Of a stretch of 64,000 bases of DNA, positions 9,015 through 18,359 are shown in pieces. Origin of the DNA: SAR116 cluster bacterium AG-390-L20. GTDB lineage: Bacteria; Pseudomonadota; Alphaproteobacteria; Puniceispirillales; Marisalimonadaceae. Location of the stretch: NCBI GenBank assembly GCA_003278095.1, contig QCHB01000012.1, positions 1-64,000 of the forward strand. Reading direction: 5' to 3'. The notes under the pieces are model-generated. The model was not told the origin of the DNA. It worked only from the letters and a program-made list of their open reading frames with translations, and ran no database searches. The translations under genes were made by a program, and so were the position numbers. Every line of letters starts with the position of its first letter. Position 1 is the stretch's first letter.

Positions 9015-11094
9015 AATTTTTACCATTATTAACCAAATCATTAAGTAATTGAGGTGGAGACCAAAATCTTTTATCTTCTTGATAAAACTTTTCAATATTT
9101 GCTAATACTTTATCTAAACCAATCATATCAGCATATTTCATTGGTCCTCCTCTCCACTTAGGAAAACCATAGCCATTAGTATAAACAACATCTATGTCAG
9201 AAGGCCTGATAGCAATTTTTTCTTGTAAAATTTTGGCTCCTTCATAGACCATTGCAGCAATATATCTATCTAATATTTCTTGATCAGAAAAATTTTTAGG
9301 AGTTATTCCAACTCTTTTTCTTTCTTCATTACATATAATCTCTATCTCAGGGTTTGGTGTAAAAAGCTCTATACCTTCTCCATAAAGATAATAACCTTTT
9401 GAAGTTTTTTGTCCAAACCACCCTCTTTCACATACTCTATCGGCAATTTCAACATATCTATCATCTTTGTGACGAAATGGGGCCTTTCTTTTTCTAGTAG
9501 CCCAGCCTATATCGCCTCCGGCAAGATCTATTACTTGAAAAACACCCATTGCACATCCAAATTTTCTCAACACTTCATCAATATGGAATGGACTTGCTCC
9601 GTCCTCTACCATGTGATAAGTCCCCACCAAGTATTTTGAAAGGATTCTATTACCTATAAATCCATCACATACTCCAGAACGCACAGGAACTTTTCTCATT
9701 TTTTTGGCTAACATAAACGAAGTTGATACTGTATTATCTGAAGTATTGTCTGCCACGACAATTTCTAGCAATTTCATAATATTAGCAGGTGAAAAAAAAT
9801 GAAGGCCTATCACCCTATCTGGATTATCAACTACTTTCGCAATTTCATTTACATCCAAATAACTTGTATTTGAGGCTAGAATACATTTTTGATTGCATAT
9901 TTTATTTAGTTTAATAAAAACTTCTTTTTTCACATCCATATTTTCAAAAACAGCTTCTATTATTAAATCTCTATCATTTAAAACATTCATGTCAGTATCT
10001 GATTTAAATAAATTAATTATTTGGCTTTTTTGATCTGTCGTCATTCTACCCAGATTTACATTTCTGTCATATGTTGAGTTAATTTTATCAAAAGCCTTTT
10101 TAATTGCTTCTTGATTTTGCTCGATCATAATCACATCAAATCCTGCATTCATAGCAGCCATTGAAATTCCTGTACCCATAGTTCCACCACCAATGATACC
10201 AATTTTTTTTAGTTCAGAGGTTTTACCATTTTTTAATTCAGGTATTTTTGTTATTGCTCGTTCAGCAAAGAACGAATGTATCAGCCCCTGTCTTTGTGGA
10301 CTTTCTATACATTCTTTAAAAAGTTTTCTTTCATTTTTTATGGCAGCTGGAAAATCTAAATTTAAGCCTTCTTCAACAGACTTAATAATATTATGTGGAG
10401 AAAATAAATTTTTATATTTTTTTAAAGCGTTAGCCTTTGCATTAGTAATTATTTCTTTTATCTCTTCAAGATTGTTAACTTTACTTGTGATTTTTGAAGT
10501 TGGCCTTACATCAAAACCTTCACTAATTAATTTTCGAGCGTAAGATACTCCGTTTTCTACAGTTTTATCATTAGGAGCAATTTCATCAATAATACCATTT
10601 GCAAACGCCTCTTCAGCAGGAACATGTTTACCAGTAAGCATCATATCTAAGGCCATTGAAACACCGCACAATCTTGGCAGTCTCTGAGTTCCACCTGCGC
10701 CAGGTAAAATTCCAAGTAAAACTTCTGGTAATCCAACTTTAGTTTTTGGAGCAGCTATCCTGTAATGAGCTGACATTGCCACCTCCAGTCCCCCTCCTAG
10801 AGGAGTACCATGAAGGGACGCAACAACTATTTTATCTAAATTCTCTATTTTATCACAAATTTCACTTAAAATTGGTGCATCAACATCTTTACCAAATTCT
10901 TTAATATCAGCTCCTGCAAGAAACGTTCTTTCAGGAGCAGTTATCACAATTGCTTTAATGTTTTTTTCCACTGAAAGTTTTTTAACTGTCTCAAGAAGTT
11001 CAATTCTTACCGCAGCACTAATAGCATTAACTGGAGGATTAGAAATCTCAATAACGGCTATATCATTTAAAATATTATGTTTAACTACTGTCAT
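8998..11094 (-). CDS. fadB: Bifunctional enoyl-CoA hydratase / 3-hydroxyacyl-CoA dehydrogenase (FadB/FadJ-like)
   Basis: A 698-residue fusion. The N-terminal crotonase half has LAGADIKEFG for the oxyanion hole and GLPEVLLGILPGAGGTQRL around a catalytic Glu. The dehydrogenase half has the NAD motif IGGGTMGTGIS (about residue 300) and HFFSPANIMKLLEIV with the catalytic His. It performs the hydration and oxidation steps of beta-oxidation. The length fits FadJ/FadB-type proteins. Its usual thiolase partner FadA is not adjacent; the next gene upstream (10-base gap) is a nitronate-monooxygenase-like protein, so the pair is probably one transcript. Confidence 0.92.
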   Translation of the reverse strand: MTVVKHNILNDIAVIEISNPPVNAISAAVRIELLETVKKLSVEKNIKAIVITAPERTFLAGADIKEFGKDVDAPILSEICDKIENLDKIVVASLHGTPLGGGLEVAMSAHYRIAAPKTKVGLPEVLLGILPGAGGTQRLPRLCGVSMALDMMLTGKHVPAEEAFANGIIDEIAPNDKTVENGVSYARKLISEGFDVRPTSKITSKVNNLEEIKEIITNAKANALKKYKNLFSPHNIIKSVEEGLNLDFPAAIKNERKLFKECIESPQRQGLIHSFFAERAITKIPELKNGKTSELKKIGIIGGGTMGTGISMAAMNAGFDVIMIEQNQEAIKKAFDKINSTYDRNVNLGRMTTDQKSQIINLFKSDTDMNVLNDRDLIIEAVFENMDVKKEVFIKLNKICNQKCILASNTSYLDVNEIAKVVDNPDRVIGLHFFSPANIMKLLEIVVADNTSDNTVSTSFMLAKKMRKVPVRSGVCDGFIGNRILSKYLVGTYHMVEDGASPFHIDEVLRKFGCAMGVFQVIDLAGGDIGWATRKRKAPFRHKDDRYVEIADRVCERGWFGQKTSKGYYLYGEGIELFTPNPEIEIICNEERKRVGITPKNFSDQEILDRYIAAMVYEGAKILQEKIAIRPSDIDVVYTNGYGFPKWRGGPMKYADMIGLDKVLANIEKFYQEDKRFWSPPQLLNDLVNNGKNFDSLN

Positions 11095-11104
11095 TCTAAC
11101 CTCA

Positions 11105-12109
11105 CTACATTAATGTTTTTTTTGCTTCCATATATTCGTTATTAATTCTTTCAACTAACTTACTTGCTGGTAAAATACTCTTAACTGCAGAGATACCTTG
11201 ACCAGAACCCCAAATCTCTTTCCAACTTTTTGGTTTTGATGTACCTGAGCTAAAATTCATCTTACTTGAATCACTCTCTTCCAAGTTGTCAGGATCAAGT
11301 CCTTGTGCCTCAATAGACCCCTTTAAGTAATTACCGTGAACTCCTGTAAATAGATTTGTATAAACAATATCATCAGCGTTTGATTGAGTGATCATTTCTT
11401 TATACCTTTGATCCGCATTAGCTTCATTAGTAGCAATGAATGCAGAACCTATATACGCAAGATCAGCTCCCATGGCTTGTGCTGCAAGAACAGCTCCACC
11501 ATTTGCTATTGAACCAGATAATAAAAGAGGACCATCAAACCATTCCCGAATTTCTTGTATTAATGCAAAAGGTGATAAAGTTCCAGCATGACCACCTGCA
11601 CCAGCAGCTACAGCAACTAAACCGTCAGCCCCTTTATCAATTGCTTTTTTTGCAAAAAAATTATTAATAATGTCATGTAAAACTATACCATTAGCTTCAT
11701 GTGCAACTTTATTTACTTCTGGTCTAGCACCTAAAGATGTTATCCATACAGGAGCATTCCATTTTGCACAAATATCAATATCTTTTTCTAATCTTATGTT
11801 AGACTTGTGTACGATATGATTTACTGCATATGGCGCTGCTGGATTATCTGGATTTTTTTGGTTATGCCTGTCTAATTCATCATTTATTTTCTTTAACCAA
11901 ATCTCTAACATGTTAGGTTCACCTTCTCCTTCTCTAGCATTCAAACAAGGAAATGAGCCAATTACACCCGCTTTACATTGAGCAATCACAAGATCAGGAT
12001 TTGAAATGATAAAAAGTGGGGAACCTATTACTGGTATTTTAAGTTTATCTAATGGAGGAAGAAGTGACAAATTTGTCTCCTGTGTTTTATTCAAAAATAG
12101 AATAATCAT
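11105..12109 (-). CDS. Nitronate monooxygenase-like FMN enzyme
   Basis: A 334-residue TIM-barrel flavoprotein of the nitronate monooxygenase (2-nitropropane dioxygenase) family. Family landmarks are IGSPLFIISNP near the N-terminus, the glycine-rich AAGAGGHAGTLSPFALIQEI and the FMN-phosphate segment LSGSIANGGAVLAAQAMGADLAYIGSAFIAT. It oxidises nitronates or related anions such as propionate 3-nitronate. It lies upstream of the fadB-like gene on the same strand and divergent from the PhyH gene, with 96 bases between the two starts. Some relatives are enoyl reductases, so the reaction is not certain. Confidence 0.88.
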   Translation of the reverse strand: MIILFLNKTQETNLSLLPPLDKLKIPVIGSPLFIISNPDLVIAQCKAGVIGSFPCLNAREGEGEPNMLEIWLKKINDELDRHNQKNPDNPAAPYAVNHIVHKSNIRLEKDIDICAKWNAPVWITSLGARPEVNKVAHEANGIVLHDIINNFFAKKAIDKGADGLVAVAAGAGGHAGTLSPFALIQEIREWFDGPLLLSGSIANGGAVLAAQAMGADLAYIGSAFIATNEANADQRYKEMITQSNADDIVYTNLFTGVHGNYLKGSIEAQGLDPDNLEESDSSKMNFSSGTSKPKSWKEIWGSGQGISAVKSILPASKLVERINNEYMEAKKTLM

Positions 12110-12205
12110 TTAACACGCTAATAATAAATTCTTCAATTATTTTAATTACATAAACTTATTTTTTTTATATGATTAGATAATAACTATTAGACGGGAGAGA
12201 TAAAG

Positions 12206-13006
12206 ATGTTTTTGAATGACACTGATTTAAAAAAATTTGATGAAGATGGTTATTTGTTTTTTCCAGAAATGTTTAGCAAAGATGAAGCTTCACTTTTAAA
12301 AGAGGAAGCAGAAAAAGTTTACTCACAAGATAGAAAAGAAGTTTGGAAAGAAAGTTCTGGAGTTGCACGTACAGCATTTGCTGCTCATAAATATAATGAA
12401 GCTTTTAGAAGATTAGGAGCACATCCCAGATTAATTGACCCTGTTTCTCAAGTATTGCAAGGAGATATTTATATGCATCAGTTTAAGTTAAATGCAAAAG
12501 CTGCATTTGACGGAGCTGTATGGCAATGGCACCAAGATTATGGCACTTGGAAAAGAGATGATGGTATGCCAGAGCCAAGAGCAATGAATATAGCAGTTTT
12601 TTTAGATGATGTAACAGCTGCAAATGGTCCGTTATTATTTATTCCTGGAAGTCATAAGTCTGGCGTTATAGACGCAGGTCATGACCTCGAGACAACCAGT
12701 TACCCATTATGGACTTTAGATAATAAAAAAGTTCTTGAGTTAGCTGAAAGAGGCGGCTGTGTTGCACCGACAGGACCTGCAGGAAGCATGCTTATGTTTT
12801 CTTCACTTTTAGTACATGCAAGTCCACCAAATATTTCTCCATTTGGAAGAAGTATTGTCTACCTCTCATTATGCCATGTTGACAACCATATACAAAAATT
12901 TAAGCGTGACGAATGGATAGCTCACAGAGACTTTGCACCTATTTGTAAACTTAGTGACAATTGTTTAAGCGAATTAATAAGCGAAAACGTTAGTGCCGCT
13001 GAGTAA
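12206..13006 (+). CDS. Phytanoyl-CoA dioxygenase (PhyH) family protein
   Basis: A 266-residue Fe(II)/2-oxoglutarate oxygenase. The iron triad can be read as His109-x-Asp111 in WQWHQDYGTW and His204 in LLVHAS; Arg215 is placed to hold 2-oxoglutarate. AVFLDDVTAANGPLLFIPGSHKSG is the typical strand between them. The family hydroxylates acyl-CoAs, ectoine and many small molecules; no CoA-specific feature is evident, so the substrate is open. A GGGAGAG ribosome site precedes the ATG. It heads an operon with a protein tyrosine phosphatase and a SAF-domain oxidoreductase. Confidence 0.9.
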   Translation: MFLNDTDLKKFDEDGYLFFPEMFSKDEASLLKEEAEKVYSQDRKEVWKESSGVARTAFAAHKYNEAFRRLGAHPRLIDPVSQVLQGDIYMHQFKLNAKAAFDGAVWQWHQDYGTWKRDDGMPEPRAMNIAVFLDDVTAANGPLLFIPGSHKSGVIDAGHDLETTSYPLWTLDNKKVLELAERGGCVAPTGPAGSMLMFSSLLVHASPPNISPFGRSIVYLSLCHVDNHIQKFKRDEWIAHRDFAPICKLSDNCLSELISENVSAAE

Positions 13007-13039
13007 ACATTAATACATTCTATAAAGGAATATTTAATT

Positions 13040-13786
13040 TTGTTAACAATAAACTCAGTTGCAAATTTTAGAGATGTAGCTATTGGCTCCAAAATGAAAA
13101 CAAATTTATTATTTAGATGTGCTAAGTTAAGCACTCTAAATCAAGAAGATATTATTAATTTAGAAACGCTAAATCCATGCGCTATTATTGACTTTAGAGA
13201 TCCTAAGGAAATAAATAAAGCTCCAGATAATTTATCAAAAACATTACTAAGTAAATATATAAGTCTTCCAATATCAGCTAGCACTCTAGGTAGAATGGTT
13301 ACACAAAAAAAGATAGACGGTGATAATGTAAGAACCTATGAAAAAGTTATGGAAGAGAGTTACAAATTATATATAAATAATCACAAACATGTATGGAAAG
13401 AATTTATTAAGATTTTACTAAATTCTGATAACAACCCAGTAATTTTTCACTGCTCTGCTGGAAAAGATAGGACTGGTATAGCAAGTTTTATTATTCAAAG
13501 AATATTAAACAGTTCTATGGAACTGATTTATAAAAACTATTTATTATCAAATAAATTATTGACTACGAAAGCCGCCACAGCTGAACAAACAACTACTTCT
13601 AGTCGTGATAATCTTCAGGTAACAAAAACTATGTTAAGTACTCTTGGAAAAGTAAAAAAAACGTACTTAGTTTCTGCAATAAATGAAATTGAAAGTAAAT
13701 ATCAAACTTTAGAAAATTATATTATAAAAGAACTTCATTTTGATAAAAATGATATTGCTAGATTAAAAACACAATATTCCAATTGA
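13040..13786 (+). CDS. Tyrosine-protein phosphatase, bacterial Y_phosphatase3 type
   Basis: A 248-residue protein with the phosphatase P-loop HCSAGKDRTG (137-146; Cys138, Arg144) and the N-terminal segment NFRDVAIG...LFRCAKLS typical of bacterial PtpB-like enzymes. FDFRD-like residues (DFRDPKE, 51-57) supply the general-acid region. It starts at TTG (AAGGA about 11 bases upstream) between a PhyH dioxygenase and a SAF oxidoreductase with gaps of 33 and 10 bases. In such catabolic settings these proteins may dephosphorylate a small metabolite rather than a protein; that is inference. Confidence 0.85.
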   Translation: MLTINSVANFRDVAIGSKMKTNLLFRCAKLSTLNQEDIINLETLNPCAIIDFRDPKEINKAPDNLSKTLLSKYISLPISASTLGRMVTQKKIDGDNVRTYEKVMEESYKLYINNHKHVWKEFIKILLNSDNNPVIFHCSAGKDRTGIASFIIQRILNSSMELIYKNYLLSNKLLTTKAATAEQTTTSSRDNLQVTKTMLSTLGKVKKTYLVSAINEIESKYQTLENYIIKELHFDKNDIARLKTQYSN

Positions 13787-13796
13787 TAGGCAGAAA

Positions 13797-15107
13797 ATGT
13801 TTTTACAAAATGCAATTGAAAAAAGAATTGATGATGATAATCCTGTCAAGGTAGCCCTAATAGGAGCTGGTAAATTTGGGTCAATGTTTTTAAGTCAAGT
13901 TCCAAGCACTAAGGGAATTGAAGTTTTAGTAATTGCAGATTTAAAACCTGACAATGCCATAAAAGCTTGTAAAAACGTTGGTTGGAGTGATGATTTAATC
14001 AACAAAACAAAATTTGTTGATACAGGTGCTGATGCGATAAAATTAAATGAAGTAGAAGTAATTATTGAGGCAACAGGATTTCCTGCAGCAGGTATTAAAC
14101 ATGCAAGACAAGCTTTTCAAAATGGCAAACATATAATAATGGTAAATGTTGAAGCAGATGTTTTAGCCGGAGCAGCTTTAGCTAAAGAGGCTAATTCTGT
14201 AGGAGTTGTTTATTCTATGGCTTATGGAGATCAACCGGCCCTAACTGCAGAAATAATTGAATGGGCAAGAGCTTCTGGCTTTAATGTCACTAGTGCAGGT
14301 AAAGGAACCAGATATCAACCAATATACCACAAATCATCACCTGACACGGTATGGGATTACTACGGCTTGACCCACGAAGAAGCAAGAAAAGCAGGAATGA
14401 ACCCAAAAATGTTCAACTCATTTTTAGATGGAACTAAATCTGGATTGGAAATGGCTGCTATTGCTAATGCATGTGATCTAGAAGTCCCAACTAATGGTCT
14501 ATTATTTCCTCCATGTGGAATGGACGATCTTGCAAATATTTTAAAACCATTAGAATTTGGTGGTTTGTTAGAAAAGAATGGACAAGTTGAAGTTGTGTCT
14601 TCACTTGAGAGAGATGGTCGACCCGTATTTAAAGATTTACGTTGGGGCGTGTATGCCGTGTTAGAAGCCCCAAATGATTATGCAGCGTCTTGTTTCAAAC
14701 AATATGGAATGAATACTGATGATACTGGTAAATATTCTGCGATGTATAAACCTTTTCACCTCATAGGGATGGAGCTTAATATATCAGTCTTTTCAGCTGC
14801 ATTGTTAAATCAGGCAACAGGGCAAACCAAAAAGTTTACTGGAGATGTTGTATCAACAACTAAGAAAAATTTGAAAAAAGGTGAAATTCTTGATGGAGAA
14901 GGTGGAGCAACTGTATGGGGCAAACTTGTACCATCGAAACTATCGTTATCTATGGAAGCTCTTCCTATTGGACTAGCTCATGGAATTAAACTTAAAAATG
15001 AAATTGAAGAAAATAAAATAATTACATGGAATGATGTTGATTTTTCATCAAATGATCCTGCAATTTCATACAGAAGAAAAATGGAAAAGGATTTTAAAAA
15101 ATCATAG
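13797..15107 (+). CDS. NAD(P)-dependent oxidoreductase with C-terminal SAF domain
   Basis: A 436-residue protein with a Rossmann start (ALIGAGKFGSMFLSQ, residues about 19-33), a homoserine-dehydrogenase-like NAD domain, and a C-terminal SAF-like domain (GEILDGEGGATVWGKL). Proteins of this COG4091 type are found beside sugar- and polyol-catabolic genes, but their reactions are mostly unassigned. It is the last gene of the PhyH-phosphatase operon and its 3' end overlaps the converging metallo-hydrolase gene by 14 bases. The substrate is unknown; oxidation of a phosphorylated or hydroxylated small acid is one possibility. Confidence 0.8.
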   Translation: MFLQNAIEKRIDDDNPVKVALIGAGKFGSMFLSQVPSTKGIEVLVIADLKPDNAIKACKNVGWSDDLINKTKFVDTGADAIKLNEVEVIIEATGFPAAGIKHARQAFQNGKHIIMVNVEADVLAGAALAKEANSVGVVYSMAYGDQPALTAEIIEWARASGFNVTSAGKGTRYQPIYHKSSPDTVWDYYGLTHEEARKAGMNPKMFNSFLDGTKSGLEMAAIANACDLEVPTNGLLFPPCGMDDLANILKPLEFGGLLEKNGQVEVVSSLERDGRPVFKDLRWGVYAVLEAPNDYAASCFKQYGMNTDDTGKYSAMYKPFHLIGMELNISVFSAALLNQATGQTKKFTGDVVSTTKKNLKKGEILDGEGGATVWGKLVPSKLSLSMEALPIGLAHGIKLKNEIEENKIITWNDVDFSSNDPAISYRRKMEKDFKKS

Positions 15108-15909
15108 GCTTATCTGGTCCTTTATCTAAACGCCATACAAAACCTGAATTTCCTTCGTTTGGAAAAAAATTTCTTAAAAGTGGATCATGACCAGGTATTA
15201 CCAGTTCGTCCTTTGAAGCTAACTTTCTGATGGTTTTAAAACCATTGAGCATATCTTCAAGATCTACAACAATCGGAAAAGGTTTACCTGTAAGAAAATT
15301 TTCATAAAAATGAGTAGCATCAGATGCTAAACACATATATCCGTTTTCAGTTTTAACTCTTACTGACTGCAATCCTCTTGAGTGTCCTCCAATAAGGTGA
15401 GTGGTTACTCCAGGTTGAATTGCTCCAATTCCATTATAAAATATAACTCTTCCTGAAAAAACATTTTTTACCATATGGCATACATGTTCTCCAGTGAAAG
15501 GCATTTTTATAGTCTCGTGACACATACAAGGTCCAGTTGCATACGCCATTTCTGTTTCTTGCAAGTGAAACTTTGCATTAGGAAACTCAATTAATCCCCC
15601 TGCATGATCATAATGTAAATGCGTTATAATAACGTCAGTTACTTGACTGGCATTTATATTAATTGCTTTAAGAGCCTCAGATGGTGATCTATCAATTGGT
15701 CTGTTTCTTCTTTTTGCTTCTTCGTAATCATAACCAGTATCAACAATAATAATATCTTTGTCTGATTTAAGGACCCATATAAAATAATCAATTGTATGAG
15801 CTTCGTGAGAATGATCATCAAATATGAAACTCTCTTTTCTAGTCCTGTCCGTTCTTTCTGCATATTTTAAAGCATATACTTCCCATTTTTTTTCTAAAAC
15901 TGTATCCAC
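15094..15909 (-). CDS. Metallo-beta-lactamase-fold hydrolase, N-acyl-homoserine-lactonase-like
   Basis: About 271 residues with the dinuclear zinc motif HLHYDHAGG (HxHxDH), a downstream metal His in GGHSRGLQSV and CLASDATHFYEN, as in the AttM/AiiA lactonase branch. The frame opens at TTG 15933 inside the aldo/keto reductase, but a GTG at 15909 has AAAGGAG with 8-base spacing and is the likely start. It is last in the operon otnC-otnI-AKR-hydrolase. In this setting a sugar-lactone substrate is more plausible than a quorum signal, but the sequence alone does not decide. No luxI/luxR genes are in the window. Confidence 0.82.
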   Translation of the reverse strand: MDTVLEKKWEVYALKYAERTDRTRKESFIFDDHSHEAHTIDYFIWVLKSDKDIIIVDTGYDYEEAKRRNRPIDRSPSEALKAININASQVTDVIITHLHYDHAGGLIEFPNAKFHLQETEMAYATGPCMCHETIKMPFTGEHVCHMVKNVFSGRVIFYNGIGAIQPGVTTHLIGGHSRGLQSVRVKTENGYMCLASDATHFYENFLTGKPFPIVVDLEDMLNGFKTIRKLASKDELVIPGHDPLLRNFFPNEGNSGFVWRLDKGPDKPMIF

Positions 15910-15929
15910 TTTAATTTCTCCTTTGACAA

Positions 15930-16889
15930 TCAAACTTCTTCTAGTCTATCGGTGGCTGGAGGGGGTGTTGGGCTAATATTAGATATTAAATTATAAGTTT
16001 CTTGATCTAAAGAAATCTCCACTGAGTCTAGTGACGGTTTTAATTGTTTTAAGTTTCTTGCACTTATAATAGGTGCAGTTATAGCATCATTATATGATAC
16101 CCAAGCAACAGCTAAAGCAATTGGGTCATAATCTAAGTCGTTAGCTAAATTGACAAGTGAATTAGCTGCGTCGTACATCCAATTTTGACCATATCTTTTT
16201 TTATATTTAGAATTATCGTGCAGTCTACCCAAACTATTTTTATTAGATGTATCAACTGAACTATATTTTCCAGTAAGAAGTCCACCACCCAATGGACTAT
16301 AGCTAATAACGCCAATATTTTCAGTTTGTGACATAGGAAGAATTTCGACCTCTGCTTGTCTTTTAACTATGTTGTACATGGGCTGAAGAATATCAATTGA
16401 CGGGAACCCATTTTTTTCCGCAACCAACTGCGCTTTCATTACTTGCCAAGCAGAAAAATTTGAGGCACCTAATTGAAAAAATTTTCCTTCTTCTCTAAGT
16501 TTTTGAAGTGTTTCAAATGTTTCTTCTAATGGGACATTGTCATCCCAATGATGTAAGAAAAAAACATCTACATAGTCTTGTTTTAATCTTTTAAGACTTT
16601 CTTCTAACTGTGATCTTATATTTTTACCACTAGACCCACCAACTGATCCAGCCTTAGTAATTAAAATTATCTTATCCCTTTCTTCTTTAATTAAATTACC
16701 AAGAATTAATTCAGATTTACCTCCCGTATATACAAAAGCAGTATCAAAGAAGTTTATACCTCTATCACGACAAGCTTCATACATTTCTTGACTATCTTTT
16801 TCGTTTGCTCCGTCACCAAATTGCATAGTACCAAAACATAACGATGAGTTTTTTAAATTATTAGGTCCAAACTCTCTTATCATTTTCAT
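15930..16889 (-). CDS. Aldo/keto reductase
   Basis: A 319-residue (beta/alpha)8 oxidoreductase. The tetrad is visible: Asp in FFDTAFVYTGG, Tyr in the same segment, Lys in ILITKAG and His in FFLHHWDDN. PLGGGLLTGKY is the NADP-binding stretch of the aryl-alcohol-dehydrogenase-like subgroup. Some members oxidise aldoses to lactones, others reduce aldehydes. It lies between otnI (13-base gap) and a lactonase-like hydrolase, which would suit an aldose dehydrogenase feeding a lactone to the next enzyme. An AGAGG site sits 9 bases before the ATG. Confidence 0.88.
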   Translation of the reverse strand: MKMIREFGPNNLKNSSLCFGTMQFGDGANEKDSQEMYEACRDRGINFFDTAFVYTGGKSELILGNLIKEERDKIILITKAGSVGGSSGKNIRSQLEESLKRLKQDYVDVFFLHHWDDNVPLEETFETLQKLREEGKFFQLGASNFSAWQVMKAQLVAEKNGFPSIDILQPMYNIVKRQAEVEILPMSQTENIGVISYSPLGGGLLTGKYSSVDTSNKNSLGRLHDNSKYKKRYGQNWMYDAANSLVNLANDLDYDPIALAVAWVSYNDAITAPIISARNLKQLKPSLDSVEISLDQETYNLISNISPTPPPATDRLEEV

Positions 16890-16902
16890 ATAACAAAACC
16901 TC

Positions 16903-17676
16903 TTAATTATTCTTAAAATTTCTCATCCAAGTAAGACCCGCTTCAGTAGTAGTCTTTGGTTTATACTCAGCTCCAACGATACTTTTATATCCAGCTTTGT
17001 AAATTTCGGGAATAATATAACTAAAGTCTAATTCCCCACTATCTGGTTCTGCTCGATCCTGTACTGATGCTATTTGGACATGACCAATAAAAGGTAAGTG
17101 ATCTTTAAATCTTTTTACTACATTGCCTTGATTTATTTGAACATGGTAAAAATCAAACATAATTTTAACAGTATCTGATCCTACTAGTTCACAAATTTCT
17201 CTTGCTTGCTCAACTTTAGTTAAAAAGTATCCTGGATTATCTTTTAAATTTAAAGGTTCAATAACTAATCCTATATCACTGTCTTTTAGTAAGTCCTTAG
17301 CAAATTTTAAATTATCAATAAAAGTTACGAGAGATTTTGTTGATAAATCTGTCACACCAGCCATAGCGTGAATATTTTTTGATTTAATAACTTTAGCATA
17401 CTCAAAAGCTTGAATTATAGCATCTCTTGCTTCAGATATTCTTGTTGGAACTGCAAGTAAACCATTGTCACCTTCCTCAATATTTCCCTTTATAGTATTT
17501 AAACCCATGACTGGTAAATTAACTTCATCTAGAGCTTTTTTTATATCTTTTGCGTCAAATTTATATGGAAATTGAAATTCAACAGCATCAAATCCATATT
17601 CTTTTGATTTATAAATAGCATCTATCTGGGAAAATTCATTCCATAAAAGACCTAAATTTGCAGAAAATTTATACAT
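16903..17676 (-). CDS. otnI: 2-oxo-tetronate isomerase / hydroxypyruvate isomerase family
   Basis: A 257-residue TIM-barrel protein of the hydroxypyruvate isomerase family (FSANLGLLWNE, GFDAVEFQFPY, LVIEPLNLKD, KIMFDFYHVQ, GHVQIAS, VGAEYKP); the Glu, Asp, His and Glu residues in these strands are the metal site. Its start lies 4 bases after the class II aldolase OtnC, an arrangement typical of L-threonate/D-erythronate operons, in which it interconverts 2-oxo- and 3-oxo-tetronate. Hydroxypyruvate isomerase is the alternative; linkage to otnC and ltnD/denD elsewhere in the window supports OtnI. Confidence 0.85.
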   Translation of the reverse strand: MYKFSANLGLLWNEFSQIDAIYKSKEYGFDAVEFQFPYKFDAKDIKKALDEVNLPVMGLNTIKGNIEEGDNGLLAVPTRISEARDAIIQAFEYAKVIKSKNIHAMAGVTDLSTKSLVTFIDNLKFAKDLLKDSDIGLVIEPLNLKDNPGYFLTKVEQAREICELVGSDTVKIMFDFYHVQINQGNVVKRFKDHLPFIGHVQIASVQDRAEPDSGELDFSYIIPEIYKAGYKSIVGAEYKPKTTTEAGLTWMRNFKNN

Positions 17677-17680
17677 AATA

Positions 17681-18328
17681 TTAATCCCATTCTACATTAA
17701 ATTTCTTTATAACTGAGTTTATTTGAGATTCATCTAGTGCTTTTGCATCTGCACCTTTTAAGATTAGAGCTAATTTTGCAGTAGCCTCTAATTCTTCAAT
17801 AGCATTAACTGAAGATTCTAAGTCTTTGCCTGAGACAACCGGTCCATGATTAGCTAACAAAACTGCTGACCTTTTACCAGCAAGACCTTTGATAGCATCA
17901 CCCATAGCAGGGTCACCAGGCACAAAGAAGGGAAGTAATTTAACTTTCCCTAACAGCATTATTGAGTATGGTGTATAAGAGGGTAATACATTATCTTCAT
18001 CTATTCCAGGTAGCATAGATAGAGCTACAGAATGAGTAGAATGAAGATGAACTACAGCACCAGATTTCATACCTCTTGTTTCATAAAAAGCTTTGTGAAG
18101 AGGCAACTCCTTAGTTGGTAATAAAGATCCTATAGATTGACCAGACTTTGTCACTTTAACTATTTCATTTGGTTCAAGCCTTCCAAATGAAGATCCTGAA
18201 GGTGTAACTAGTATATCATCATTATCTAAACGAACTGAGATATTACCTGTTGATCCATGAGTAATACCCCTATCAAACATTGAAGACGCTAAAGTACAGA
18301 TTTGTTCTCTTAATTTATTTTCGTTCAT
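17681..18328 (-). CDS. otnC: 3-oxo-tetronate 4-phosphate decarboxylase (class II aldolase family)
   Basis: A 215-residue class II aldolase/adducin protein. The metal-binding His-x-His is in VVHLHSTHSVAL with a further His in NHGPVVSG, and the N-terminal ITHGSTGNISVRL and VTPSGSSFG segments are typical of the YgbL/OtnC branch. In the L-threonate and D-erythronate pathways it decarboxylates 3-oxo-tetronate 4-phosphate to dihydroxyacetone phosphate and CO2. First gene of a minus-strand operon with otnI, an aldo/keto reductase and a lactonase-like hydrolase. The kinase making its substrate (OtnK, DUF1537) is not in the window. Confidence 0.87.
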   Translation of the reverse strand: MNENKLREQICTLASSMFDRGITHGSTGNISVRLDNDDILVTPSGSSFGRLEPNEIVKVTKSGQSIGSLLPTKELPLHKAFYETRGMKSGAVVHLHSTHSVALSMLPGIDEDNVLPSYTPYSIMLLGKVKLLPFFVPGDPAMGDAIKGLAGKRSAVLLANHGPVVSGKDLESSVNAIEELEATAKLALILKGADAKALDESQINSVIKKFNVEWD

Positions 18329-18359
18329 TTATAAAATATAACCTATATATATATTAATT

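Noticed and set aside
9409-10543. Several + strand open frames over the fadB-like gene
   Set aside because: They are shadows in the complementary strand of a long, well-conserved bifunctional protein.
15094-15909. Quorum-quenching AHL lactonase
   Set aside because: The motif fits the family, but no luxI/luxR or other quorum-sensing gene is present and the operon is one of sugar-acid metabolism; I kept it as a lactonase-like hydrolase.
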